Origin: CAZTII01 sp964613305
GTDB lineage: Bacteria > Bacillota_I > Bacilli_A > Erysipelotrichales > Erysipelotrichaceae
Direction: 5' to 3'
Assembly: GCA_964613305.1 (NCBI GenBank)
Contig: CAZTII010000045.1
Coordinates: 1 to 15,806 of the forward strand
DNA: 15,806 nucleotides
Shown: in pieces, positions 7,758 through 14,982 of the stretch
Numbering within the stretch: position 1 is the first letter of the stretch
How the letters are laid out: the number at the start of each line of letters is the position of its first letter
The notes under the pieces: model-generated
What the model saw: the letters and a program-made list of their open reading frames with translations, nothing else
Databases searched by the model: none
Told to the model about the DNA's origin: nothing
Translations under genes and position numbers: made by a program

Positions 7758-7775
7758 TATGAAGTATATTTCATA
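7758..7775. repeat. Second AT-rich inverted repeat upstream of leuC
   Basis: TATGAA (7758-7763) and TTCATA (7770-7775) are exact reverse complements around a 6-base spacer. The repeat lies just after the stop of the upstream membrane-protein gene and about 60 bases upstream of the leuC -10. It is too AT-rich for a strong terminator stem; it could be a weak terminator or a second regulatory site. Confidence 0.35.
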
Positions 7776-7786
7776 CACTTTCAATA

Positions 7787-8905
7787 TTAATGTACTTTAG
7801 ATTCAATTTTATTTATCGACATGTCATCATACGATGAAGTTACAATCATAATTGTGTCATCACTTACAACAACCACCTGATTTTCACCAACTAACCCATT
7901 CTCTTTTACCGTAAGATTCAATTGTTTGATTAATTTCTCAAGATAGAAATCCTTTAACTGTATGCATCGAAACTTAATGTATTGACTTGAAACAAACGTT
8001 GAATTATCTGTTTCTACATACGAAACAACTTCTTTCACCAACAAATTTTTACTCTTTTTAATACTACTTACTCCTTGTTGTTTACCCATATCCGCAAAAC
8101 TGTAATAATGAACAGAATGCACTGGTTGAGTAGGTAATTGTGACAACAAAGAATTTGTTACTAATACAACAACCAAAACAATCATCGTCATCAAGGAGCG
8201 CGATTGCACTTTAATAAGTTGGTATTGGCCAAGAAAGCGAAAGAGGATCGGAATTAAAAATAAATAATAAATTGGCGTTGTTTTACTGTTATAAATAACT
8301 AAAAGCAACGTAAACATCAACAATAGTGAATTTAATTTACGTAATAATGATGATGATTTATCGTTTAAAAATCGTTTATAACTAACCATCATCACAAGTT
8401 GATGAATGATGGCATAAACTAATGAAATAGAAATTGTTTGTACATCAGCTGATTCGATAAACCAAAAGATAAAACGATTTTTAAGTAATAAGACTATCAT
8501 TCCAATCAAGAATAAAGTAAGTAAAACTAACGATACAATCCCAACCTTATTTTTACTTAGTTTCTTTTCTACTTGTCGTTTCAAATCGGTAGTAAGTGGA
8601 TTTAATTGTTTCGTACTATAGTAAATATGGTGTTGAAAATACGTTGTCACATATGTATATCCTTGATTACACACTTCACTGTTTTTTTCTTGAAACTCAT
8701 CATCTAAACTAGTAACGTTTTGTAAATAATTACTATGCGTTAAAACACTATAAAATCGTTGTTCTGGCTTTCCTTGTGTAAAACGAGCAACTCCAAACAA
8801 ATAGCCATCAACATGCCATCCTTTACTACTTTCTTGTTGAAAAAGAAGCATCGTTTGTTCGATGTCCATCTCATTCAACGAAACAATCTTGTATCTACTT
8901 ACCAT
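7787..8905 (-). CDS. DUF2812-like membrane protein of unknown function
   Basis: I do not know its function. The N-terminal part (about residues 1-115) is soluble and resembles the DUF2812 pattern: a short basic start, then SSKGWHVDGYLFGVARFTQGKP followed by RFYSVLT (the stretch SKGWHVDGYLFG is diagnostic). Five hydrophobic segments follow at about 120-142, 157-176, 190-206, 210-227 and 237-255. A roughly 117-residue C-terminal tail follows, predicted to lie outside the cell if the N terminus is inside. The ATG has an AGGAG site that overlaps the stop of the nitroreductase gene 8 bases upstream, so the two are surely cotranscribed. DUF2812 proteins are often encoded beside PadR-type regulators; none is present here. 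No clear terminator separates it from leuC, so some read-through into the leucine operon is possible. The gene is certain; the family call is moderate. Confidence 0.72.
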   Translation of the reverse strand: MVSRYKIVSLNEMDIEQTMLLFQQESSKGWHVDGYLFGVARFTQGKPEQRFYSVLTHSNYLQNVTSLDDEFQEKNSEVCNQGYTYVTTYFQHHIYYSTKQLNPLTTDLKRQVEKKLSKNKVGIVSLVLLTLFLIGMIVLLLKNRFIFWFIESADVQTISISLVYAIIHQLVMMVSYKRFLNDKSSSLLRKLNSLLLMFTLLLVIYNSKTTPIYYLFLIPILFRFLGQYQLIKVQSRSLMTMIVLVVVLVTNSLLSQLPTQPVHSVHYYSFADMGKQQGVSSIKKSKNLLVKEVVSYVETDNSTFVSSQYIKFRCIQLKDFYLEKLIKQLNLTVKENGLVGENQVVVVSDDTIMIVTSSYDDMSINKIESKVH

Positions 8906-8913
8906 TATTTCTC

Positions 8914-9474
8914 CTATTCTTCATCCATCGTTAGAATTTCTTCAACTGATAAACGACTTACTTCTCTTGTCCCTACAATACTTCCATCTTCTTTATACAA
9001 TGGATAACCTACTACAATAATTCCATTCACTGCACAATCTGTTTCTAACAGTTGTTGAATGTATGCTTCATCATAAATACCTAAAATAACACTACCAATA
9101 CCTTTACTATGCGCAGCTAAACAAAATGTTGAAGCAGCAATTCCAGCATCATACATCTGCCAACCATCACCTTTACTCGTCTCTACATTTCCATCTTCAT
9201 TATACCCGGACAAGCCAGGAATGCTCGTTAAGATGACCAACGCTTGAGCATTTAACACGGTTTTTGTATTCCATGCGAAGTTATTCATACCATTTTCAGC
9301 AATCTTCTTTATTGTTTCTTTATTTCTTATACAGTTATAACGAACTGTTTGACTATTTTTCCAACTAGGAGAAAACCTTGATAATTCAACAATTTGTTTA
9401 ATATCATCAACTGTTACTTCTTTCTCACTAAATTTTCTTACACTTCTTCTACTACGAATAATATCATCAATCAT
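8914..9474 (-). CDS. Nitroreductase family protein (FMN-dependent oxidoreductase)
   Basis: A small flavin enzyme that probably uses FMN and NAD(P)H as cofactors; the physiological substrate cannot be told from sequence. The family is shown by the N-terminal RSRRSVRKF phosphate-binding motif (residues 7-15), the SPSWKNSQ motif (an APSxxNxQ variant, about 35-42), the QMYDAGIAASTFCLAAHSKGIG helix typical of the fold (seen as DAGIAASTFCLAAHSKG), and the late GYP stretch. At 186 residues it is at the short end of the family. The ATG at 9474 follows AAAGGAG with good spacing. It is the first gene of a two-gene unit with the membrane protein downstream, and sits behind its own -10 box after the ATP synthase terminator. 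Confidence 0.9.
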   Translation of the reverse strand: MIDDIIRSRRSVRKFSEKEVTVDDIKQIVELSRFSPSWKNSQTVRYNCIRNKETIKKIAENGMNNFAWNTKTVLNAQALVILTSIPGLSGYNEDGNVETSKGDGWQMYDAGIAASTFCLAAHSKGIGSVILGIYDEAYIQQLLETDCAVNGIIVVGYPLYKEDGSIVGTREVSRLSVEEILTMDEE

Positions 9475-9498
9475 ACAATTTCTCCTTTAATATGCTTT

Positions 9499-9504
9499 AT
9501 TATA
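9499..9504 (-). promoter_or_regulatory. -10 box of the nitroreductase transcript
   Basis: On the minus strand a perfect TATAAT lies 24 bases before the nitroreductase ATG. The -35 position falls in the T-rich end of the ATP synthase terminator and matches the consensus poorly, so only the -10 is firmly supported. Confidence 0.5.
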
Positions 9505-9520
9505 TCGTATTACTGTACTT

Positions 9521-9545
9521 AAAAAACAGCGTACGCTGTTTTTTT
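9521..9545 (-). terminator. Terminator of the atp operon (palindromic)
   Basis: The 12-base perfect palindrome CAGCGTACGCTG (9527-9538) is flanked by A6 and T7. Together they form a long stem with a T tract on either strand, so it can work in both directions. It begins at the last base of the atpC stop codon and ends the ATP synthase transcript. Confidence 0.88.
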
Positions 9546-9934
9546 CATTGATTTCCTTTAACTTTTAATCGGTTTAATGCCCTCTTAAGTGCCATTTCTG
9601 CGCGTTTAATATCAGAATTTTCTTCTTTTAATCGTTTCTCTGCTCTATCCTTCGCTTTTGTAGCTCGTTCAACATCAATTTCATCAGATCGTTCAATACT
9701 ATCAGTAAGTACTGTCGCAACGTTATCTTTAAAGTAAAATAATCCTCCACCAACAGCGTATTCTATTCTTTTACCATCTTCCACTAATGTCATCTTACTA
9801 ATTTCAAGACTAGTTACCAGTGGCATATGATTTGATAATATGCCAAGCTCTCCATCTTTATTTCTAATATTACAAATTGATGTTTCTACCTCTTTATATA
9901 ATCCATTTGGTGTTACAATTCGACATACAATCAT
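9545..9934 (-). CDS. atpC: ATP synthase F1 epsilon subunit
   Basis: A component of the central stalk; it contacts gamma and the c-ring, and its C-terminal helices can inhibit ATP hydrolysis. The 129-residue protein shows the N-terminal beta-barrel features VTPNGLYKEVE, GELGILSNHMPLVTSL and the AVGGGLFYFKDNVATVL stretch (about 60-77). A full-length, charged two-helix C-terminal domain follows (about 85-129), so the inhibitory segment is not truncated. The ATG overlaps the atpD stop by 4 bases (ATGA), with an AAAAAGG site inside atpD. It is the last gene of the operon, and the terminator follows at once. Confidence 0.95.
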   Translation of the reverse strand: MIVCRIVTPNGLYKEVETSICNIRNKDGELGILSNHMPLVTSLEISKMTLVEDGKRIEYAVGGGLFYFKDNVATVLTDSIERSDEIDVERATKAKDRAEKRLKEENSDIKRAEMALKRALNRLKVKGNQ

Positions 9935-11331
9935 ACAGCAAGCCTTTTTGCTTTTTCTAACACTTCATCAAAATTACCAACGTACATAAAAGCCATTTCT
10001 GGTAAATGGTCACCATCTCCTTGTAATATGCGTTTAAAACTTGAAATTGTCTCTGATAATGGAACATATTTACCATCCAATCCGCTAAATTGTTCCGCGA
10101 CAAAGAATGGTTGCGATAAAAAGTTTCTAACACGACGAGCGCGATTAACGATGACTTTATCCGCTTCACTCAACTCATCCATTCCTAAAATAGCGATGAT
10201 ATCTTGTAACTCTTTATAGCGTTGTAATAATTCTTGAATACCGCGCGCTACACGATAATGTTCTTCCGTAATATATTGTGGATTTAACATTCTACTATTG
10301 GATTCAAGTGGGTCAATCGCGGGATAAATACCAAGAGAAGCAATTTTTCGATCCAATACCGTTTGCGCATCCAAATGCGTAAATGCTGTAGATGGCGCGG
10401 GGTCAGTTAAATCATCCGCTGGAACATAAATTGCTTGAACGGATGTAATAGAACCATTTCTTGTCGATGTGATTCTTTCTTGTAATTGTCCCATTTCTAA
10501 TGCTAATGTCGGCTGATAACCAACAGCAGAAGGCATTCTTCCAAGTAAAGCCGATACTTCTGATCCAGCTTGGCTAAAACGGAAAATATTATCAATAAAC
10601 AACAATACATCTTGAGACATTTCATCCCTAAAATGTTCCGCCATTGTTAAGGCGGATAAGGCTACACGCATTCTAGCACCCGGCGATTCGTTCATTTGTC
10701 CGTAAACTAATACCGTTTTATCAAGAACGCCCGATTCTTTCATTTCAAAATACATATCATTGCCTTCACGAGTTCTTTCACCAACTCCAGCAACGACCGA
10801 TCGGCCACCATGTTGAGTGGCAATGTTATGAATTAATTCTTGCATTAATACTGTTTTACCTACACCAGCTCCTCCAAAGAGACCAATTTTTCCTCCCTTG
10901 ATGTATGGACATAATAAGTCAATGACTTTTATTCCTGTTTCTAAAAGTTCAGTAAATGTCATCTGATCTTGAAACGTTGGTGCTGGTCGATGAATTGGCA
11001 TTCGTTTTTTCGCGCCTACTGGTCCTAATTCATCAATTGGCTCGCCAAGCACGTTAAACATTCTACCTAATACTTCATCACCAACAGGTACTCTAATTGC
11101 CTCTTCCGTATCGATTGCTTTTAAGCCACGCACTAATCCATCGGTCGATGCCATCGCGATACAACGTACAACATCATCACCAATATGGCCAGCTACTTCA
11201 ACAACTAGCTCGCTTTGATCTTCTTTAATAATAATTACCGCATTTTTTAATGTTGGACATAAACCACGAGTAAAACGAATGTCCACAATTGGACCAATTA
11301 CTTGTATAATAGTTCCTTCATTGTTATTCAC
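9931..11331 (-). CDS. atpD: ATP synthase F1 beta subunit
   Basis: The catalytic F1 subunit, with three copies per enzyme. It has the P-loop GGAGVGKT (153-160), the catalytic Glu185 in GVGERTREGND, the Walker B strand LLFIDNIFR (Asp247), and the family signature PAIDPLESNS. The lever region reads DELSEAD, where DELSEED or DELSDED is commonest. The 466-residue length is normal. The start is GTG at 11331, placed 7 bases after GGAGG; the nearby ATG triplet is out of frame. It lies 14 bases after atpG and overlaps atpC by 4 bases. No catalytic residue appears lost. Confidence 0.97.
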   Translation of the reverse strand: MNNNEGTIIQVIGPIVDIRFTRGLCPTLKNAVIIIKEDQSELVVEVAGHIGDDVVRCIAMASTDGLVRGLKAIDTEEAIRVPVGDEVLGRMFNVLGEPIDELGPVGAKKRMPIHRPAPTFQDQMTFTELLETGIKVIDLLCPYIKGGKIGLFGGAGVGKTVLMQELIHNIATQHGGRSVVAGVGERTREGNDMYFEMKESGVLDKTVLVYGQMNESPGARMRVALSALTMAEHFRDEMSQDVLLFIDNIFRFSQAGSEVSALLGRMPSAVGYQPTLALEMGQLQERITSTRNGSITSVQAIYVPADDLTDPAPSTAFTHLDAQTVLDRKIASLGIYPAIDPLESNSRMLNPQYITEEHYRVARGIQELLQRYKELQDIIAILGMDELSEADKVIVNRARRVRNFLSQPFFVAEQFSGLDGKYVPLSETISSFKRILQGDGDHLPEMAFMYVGNFDEVLEKAKRLAV

Positions 11332-11345
11332 AAAATCCCTCCATT

Positions 11346-12167
11346 CTATTTACTTGCACCAACGATTTCGGCAATTTCTTGAGTAATCATTGCTTGTCTA
11401 GTTTTATTATATTCCAACAATAATTCATCATTTAATTCATTCGCATTATCGGTTGCATTTTCCATTGCGACCGCACGAGCTGCCATTTCTGATGTCTTAC
11501 TGCTCATCAACAAGTGCATTAGCGTATCAACAACCATTCGTTCAATGCATTCTTCTAGTACACTATAAGCATCCGGTTCAAAAATCATATCGACATCAGA
11601 CCCTTCCGCTTCCTCTAATACCACTGGTAATAACGTTATTTTTTTTGCTTGAATGTTCATGCTGTTGTAATGTTCCGTGTAAATAACATCACACCGACCA
11701 ATTTCATTATTCGAAAATCGATTCAATAAAGACTGTGCTATTTTCTTAATCTGTGAGCGTTGTATTTTGTCACTTTGTACCATTGGTTCAAAACAGCGAT
11801 ACTCACGAATAACCATTGGATATAAAACAGTTCCTATAACAATGACTTCATGATTCTCACTTGAAGAATCAAGCAATTTCACCATATTATTATTGTATCC
11901 AGCACACAATCCCATATCACTACTAAAAAGAATTGTCACATGATTCATACTATTTTTCTCTGTGCAATATGGATGAGTAATCCCTCTGTTTTGACTTACA
12001 ATTTCTTTAACACATCGTTGCAATGTTTGCGTATACTCATTTGTTTTTTCAACGTTCTCTTTGCAGCGTTTGTATTTAGAGTGAGCAATTAACTGCATCG
12101 CATTAGTAATTTTAGCTGTTGTTTTAATCGAACGAATTCTTCTTTTCAACGATTGAATATTCGCCAT
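11346..12167 (-). CDS. atpG: ATP synthase F1 gamma subunit
   Basis: The rotating central shaft that links the c-ring to the alpha/beta catalytic head. The conserved N-terminal helix (LKRRIRSIKTTAKITNAM, about 6-23) and C-terminal helix (AMENATDNANEL and TRQAMITQEIAEIVGAS, about 230-272) are intact. The middle Rossmann-like domain is more divergent and the 273 residues are somewhat fewer than the usual 280-290, the shortening being in that middle part. The ATG is only 2 bases after the atpA stop, with AGGG as a weak ribosome binding site in the end of atpA, so translation is probably coupled to atpA. Confidence 0.95.
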   Translation of the reverse strand: MANIQSLKRRIRSIKTTAKITNAMQLIAHSKYKRCKENVEKTNEYTQTLQRCVKEIVSQNRGITHPYCTEKNSMNHVTILFSSDMGLCAGYNNNMVKLLDSSSENHEVIVIGTVLYPMVIREYRCFEPMVQSDKIQRSQIKKIAQSLLNRFSNNEIGRCDVIYTEHYNSMNIQAKKITLLPVVLEEAEGSDVDMIFEPDAYSVLEECIERMVVDTLMHLLMSSKTSEMAARAVAMENATDNANELNDELLLEYNKTRQAMITQEIAEIVGASK

Positions 12168-12169
12168 CG

Positions 12170-13669
12170 TTACAACCCTAAACTTTTAGTCGCTAACTCA
12201 TGTAAAAGTTGTTCGTCTTCTTGAGAAAAATCACCATATTTATTAATTCGTTCAAGTAAATCGGAATACTCATCCTTAGCCAATCGATGCAATCGCTTTT
12301 CGTAGTTTTTCACATCTTCCACAGCGATTTTCTCTAAATAGCCATGTTTACTACTAAAAAGAGAACACACTTGTAATGCTAATGATAAAGGTTGATATTG
12401 ACCTTGTTTCAATAATTCATTCAATCGCTCACCATGACGAATTACTTTTTCAGTCGCACTATCCAAATCACTACCAAATTGAGTAAATGCTAATAGTTCA
12501 TGATATTGGGCTAATTCTAATTTTAAGCTGCTCGCAACCTTTTTCATCGCTTTTGTTTGTGCTTTAGAACCAACACGACTTACTGATAAACCGCTATCTA
12601 CTGCCGGTCGAATACCGGCATGGAATAGTTGTGTTTGTAAAAACAATTGTCCGTCCGTGATAGAAATCACATTGGTCGGAATATACGCTGAAATATCACC
12701 CGCTTGGGTTTCAATGATTGGTAAAGCAGTTAAAGAACCTCCACCTAAATCATCTCTAAGCTTCGCTGCTCTTTCTAATAATCGCGAATGTAAATAAAAC
12801 ACATCGCCAGGATAAGCTTCTCTTCCTGGTGGTCGACGTATTAATAAACTCATTGTTCGATAAGCAATAGCATGCTTACTTAAATCATCATAAATAATTA
12901 AAACATCTTTTCCGTGTTCCATCCAATATTCACCAATTGTACAACCTGTATAAGGCGCTAAATATTGAAGTGCCACTGGATCACTAGCACACGATGAAAC
13001 AATCGTTGTATATGATAAAGCATCATGTTGACGAAGTTTCTCGACAATTTGCGCCACAGTACTTGCTTTTTGTCCAATCGCAACATAAATACAAGTCACA
13101 TTTTGTCCTTTTTGATTAATAATAGTATCTACTGCGACTGCGGTTTTTCCTGTTTGACGATCACCGATAATCAACTCACGTTGTCCTTTTCCAATTGGGA
13201 TTAAAGAATCAATTATTTTTAATCCTGTCATCAATGGTTGATGCACACTTTTTCGTGTCATTACTCCTGGCGCAACTTTTTCAACTTGGCGAAATGTTGT
13301 TGTTTCAATAGCGCCTAATCCATCAATTGGTGCACCAAGGGCATTTACCACACGTCCTAATAAGCCATCACCTACACCAACTTCTACTACTTTATTCGTA
13401 CGGCGAACTTCATCGCCTTCCTTTACGTTACTATCATCACCAAACAATACCGCCACAACGTGGTGTTCTTCTAAGTTTAGAACCATTCCAACAACATCAT
13501 TTGGAAACAGTAACAATTCACTCGACATCGCTTTTTCTAAACCTTGTATCAATGTAATTCCATCAGCGACGCTAAGTACAATACCAGAGTCATAAGATTG
13601 TACTTGATGGCGATAATTTTTTATTTGTTCCTTAATAATCGCACTAATTTCATCGGCCTTTAATGACAT
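12170..13669 (-). CDS. atpA: ATP synthase F1 alpha subunit
   Basis: The non-catalytic nucleotide-binding subunit of F1, with three copies. It carries the P-loop GDRQTGKT (169-176), IYDDLSKHAIAYR, RRPPGREAYPGDVFYLHSRL (seen as PPGREAYPGDVFYLHSR) and the signature PAVDSGLSVSRVGS with the arginine finger Arg365. Its 499 residues are normal for the family. The ATG at 13669 is preceded by a very strong AAAAGGAGG site and lies within the last 20 bases of atpH. The N-terminal helix (SLKADEISAIIKEQIKNY) that docks to the delta subunit is present. Confidence 0.97.
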   Translation of the reverse strand: MSLKADEISAIIKEQIKNYRHQVQSYDSGIVLSVADGITLIQGLEKAMSSELLLFPNDVVGMVLNLEEHHVVAVLFGDDSNVKEGDEVRRTNKVVEVGVGDGLLGRVVNALGAPIDGLGAIETTTFRQVEKVAPGVMTRKSVHQPLMTGLKIIDSLIPIGKGQRELIIGDRQTGKTAVAVDTIINQKGQNVTCIYVAIGQKASTVAQIVEKLRQHDALSYTTIVSSCASDPVALQYLAPYTGCTIGEYWMEHGKDVLIIYDDLSKHAIAYRTMSLLIRRPPGREAYPGDVFYLHSRLLERAAKLRDDLGGGSLTALPIIETQAGDISAYIPTNVISITDGQLFLQTQLFHAGIRPAVDSGLSVSRVGSKAQTKAMKKVASSLKLELAQYHELLAFTQFGSDLDSATEKVIRHGERLNELLKQGQYQPLSLALQVCSLFSSKHGYLEKIAVEDVKNYEKRLHRLAKDEYSDLLERINKYGDFSQEDEQLLHELATKSLGL

Positions 13670-14210
13670 GTCTCCTCCTTTTATCTTTTAATAAAGTCTT
13701 TGACAATTCATCCAACCTACCCTTTAATGAACTATCCCATGTTTCTCCATCTACAACTACCTTAACTCCAGAAAGAAGTCGTTTATCCAAATAATTCGAT
13801 AACTCCACACTATTATGTTTTTTCTTTGATAGGTTTTTTTCAATTTTTCCTAGTTCATCCGCATTTAAATATGTTGACGAATAAACAATACCATTCATTA
13901 TACGTAACTCTTGATTTGCATATGTTATATAATAAGAACTAATTTCTTTTAATAATGTAATTCTTTTTCGATCGACTAAAATAAACATAAAATTTAATAG
14001 TAGTTCATCACAACTTTGCGAAAATGATGCTTCTAAGCACTTCTTCTTCACTGAATCATCGATAGAAGGCGAATTGAAAAAGCTAGCGCATTCATCGTCC
14101 CAAACGCTAACAATTAGTTTACATTGTTTTTGCCAAGCTGCGACGCAATTATATTCTTTTGCCAGCTCAAGCAAAGCACTACTGTATCGACTAACTAATC
14201 CATTCATCAT
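13650..14210 (-). CDS. atpH: ATP synthase F1 delta subunit
   Basis: Part of the peripheral stalk; it ties the b subunit dimer to the alpha/beta head. The 186-residue protein shows the N-terminal helical domain beginning VSRYSSALLELAKEY, a FMFILVDRKRITLLKEI helix (about 90-105), and the C-terminal stretch with KRLLSGVKVVVDGETWDSSLKGRL, of which LSGVKVVVDG and DSSLKGRLDEL are the family marks. It overlaps atpF by 20 bases upstream and atpA by 20 bases downstream. The first of two tandem ATG codons (14210) is taken, 8 bases after AAGGA; the second is also possible. Sequence divergence is ordinary for this fast-evolving subunit. Confidence 0.93.
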   Translation of the reverse strand: MMNGLVSRYSSALLELAKEYNCVAAWQKQCKLIVSVWDDECASFFNSPSIDDSVKKKCLEASFSQSCDELLLNFMFILVDRKRITLLKEISSYYITYANQELRIMNGIVYSSTYLNADELGKIEKNLSKKKHNSVELSNYLDKRLLSGVKVVVDGETWDSSLKGRLDELSKTLLKDKRRRHVIKGR

Positions 14211-14712
14211 TTTGTATTTCCTTCACAAAATTTTCTACTAAATTACGATCTTCTACATCATCCAATTTAACTTGTAGTAATTTTTCCGATGCACTCATCG
14301 CAATAGACACCATTTCGACAAACATTTCATCCTTCATCGCTTCTTTCGCCATCGCAATTTGCTCATGTGCGCGTTCTAGCTGTCGTGCTGCCTCCATTTT
14401 CGCTTGTGCTACTATTTCCGCTTTAGCCACTAATGCTTCCTCTTCTGCTTGTTTGACTATTTCTTTTGATTTATTGTAAGCAGTTGACAAAGCAAGTGAT
14501 GCTTCTGCTTGTTGTAGTTTAGCCATCGCCAGTTCATCTTTTGCCAACGATAAATCACTTGTGATAATTTGAGCTCGTTTTTCCATTAATTTTCTAGCTG
14601 GAGCCCATAACTTCGTAGCGACAACATAAAACAATACTCCGGTAGAGCATAGTTGAACGATCATTGTTAGTGGATTAGGAAACAGTTGTTTCGCTATATC
14701 AATATCTAACAT
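14191..14712 (-). CDS. atpF: ATP synthase Fo b subunit
   Basis: The membrane-anchored stator subunit. One N-terminal membrane helix (about residues 15-35, MIVQLCSTGVLFYVVATKLW) is followed by a long, highly charged and Ala-rich helix (about 38-150; for example KRAQIITSDLSLAKDELAMA) that forms the peripheral-stalk coiled coil. The 173-residue length is normal. The ATG at 14712 follows GAGGTGA, 12 bases after atpE, and the 3' end overlaps atpH by 20 bases. Only one b-type gene is present, so the stator is probably a b homodimer. Confidence 0.95.
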   Translation of the reverse strand: MLDIDIAKQLFPNPLTMIVQLCSTGVLFYVVATKLWAPARKLMEKRAQIITSDLSLAKDELAMAKLQQAEASLALSTAYNKSKEIVKQAEEEALVAKAEIVAQAKMEAARQLERAHEQIAMAKEAMKDEMFVEMVSIAMSASEKLLQVKLDDVEDRNLVENFVKEIQNDEWIS

Positions 14713-14724
14713 AAGTCACCTCGC

Positions 14725-14958
14725 TTACTTATACACAAAAATTAATAATAATGCGGTCAATAATCCATAAATAGCGCACGTTTCCGCAACAGCACAGCCC
14801 AATATTAGCATCGTTCGAATCTTTCCCTCTGCTTCAGGATTTCTACCCACAGCTTCTACTGCCTTTCCTGCTGCATATCCTTGACCAATTCCAGTCATCA
14901 TTCCGGTAATTACCGCAATTCCAGCACCAATTGCCACTAAACCTCTACCGATATCCAT
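14725..14958 (-). CDS. atpE: ATP synthase Fo c subunit (rotor ring), Na+-type binding residues
   Basis: A two-helix hairpin that forms the ion-carrying rotor ring. The 77 residues consist of a helix with GIGQGYAAGKAVEAVGRNPE, shown here by its motif GQGYAAGKAVEA, the cytoplasmic loop R39-N40-P41, and a second helix with the ion-carrying Glu59 in CAVAETCAIYGLL. Gln26, Val57, Glu59, Thr60 and Tyr64 match in identity and spacing the Na+-coordinating positions known from Propionigenium modestum and Ilyobacter (Gln32, Val63, Glu65, Ser66, Tyr70), with Thr for Ser. This supports a Na+-binding ring, though coupling-ion use is inference. A strong AAGGAGG site precedes the ATG. Cys55 and Cys61 flank the ion-carrying Glu. 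The gene lies 24 bases after atpB. Confidence 0.96.
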   Translation of the reverse strand: MDIGRGLVAIGAGIAVITGMMTGIGQGYAAGKAVEAVGRNPEAEGKIRTMLILGCAVAETCAIYGLLTALLLIFVYK

Positions 14959-14982
14959 TGTATATCCTCCTTCTAATTGTTT

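Noticed and set aside
7656..7786. T-box riboswitch or leader-peptide attenuator before leuC
   Set aside because: The consensus -10 is only about 38 bases from the leuC ATG. I see no T-box sequence, no specifier hairpin, no Leu/Ile-rich small frame and no G+C-rich terminator stem.
9475..9490. Shared AAATTGTATG string at the starts of the nitroreductase and peroxiredoxin genes
   Set aside because: Both are ordinary ribosome binding sites followed by an AT-rich spacer; a 10-base match at two start sites is not enough to claim a shared regulatory element.
9957..10169. Minus-strand 70-codon frame within atpD
   Set aside because: It is a shifted-frame shadow of the AtpD C-terminal coding sequence, and its residues are not protein-like.
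10158..10178. DELSEAD instead of DELSEED in the ATP synthase beta subunit as a functional loss
   Set aside because: The acidic motif is known to tolerate changes in other species, and all catalytic residues are intact, so this is ordinary variation.
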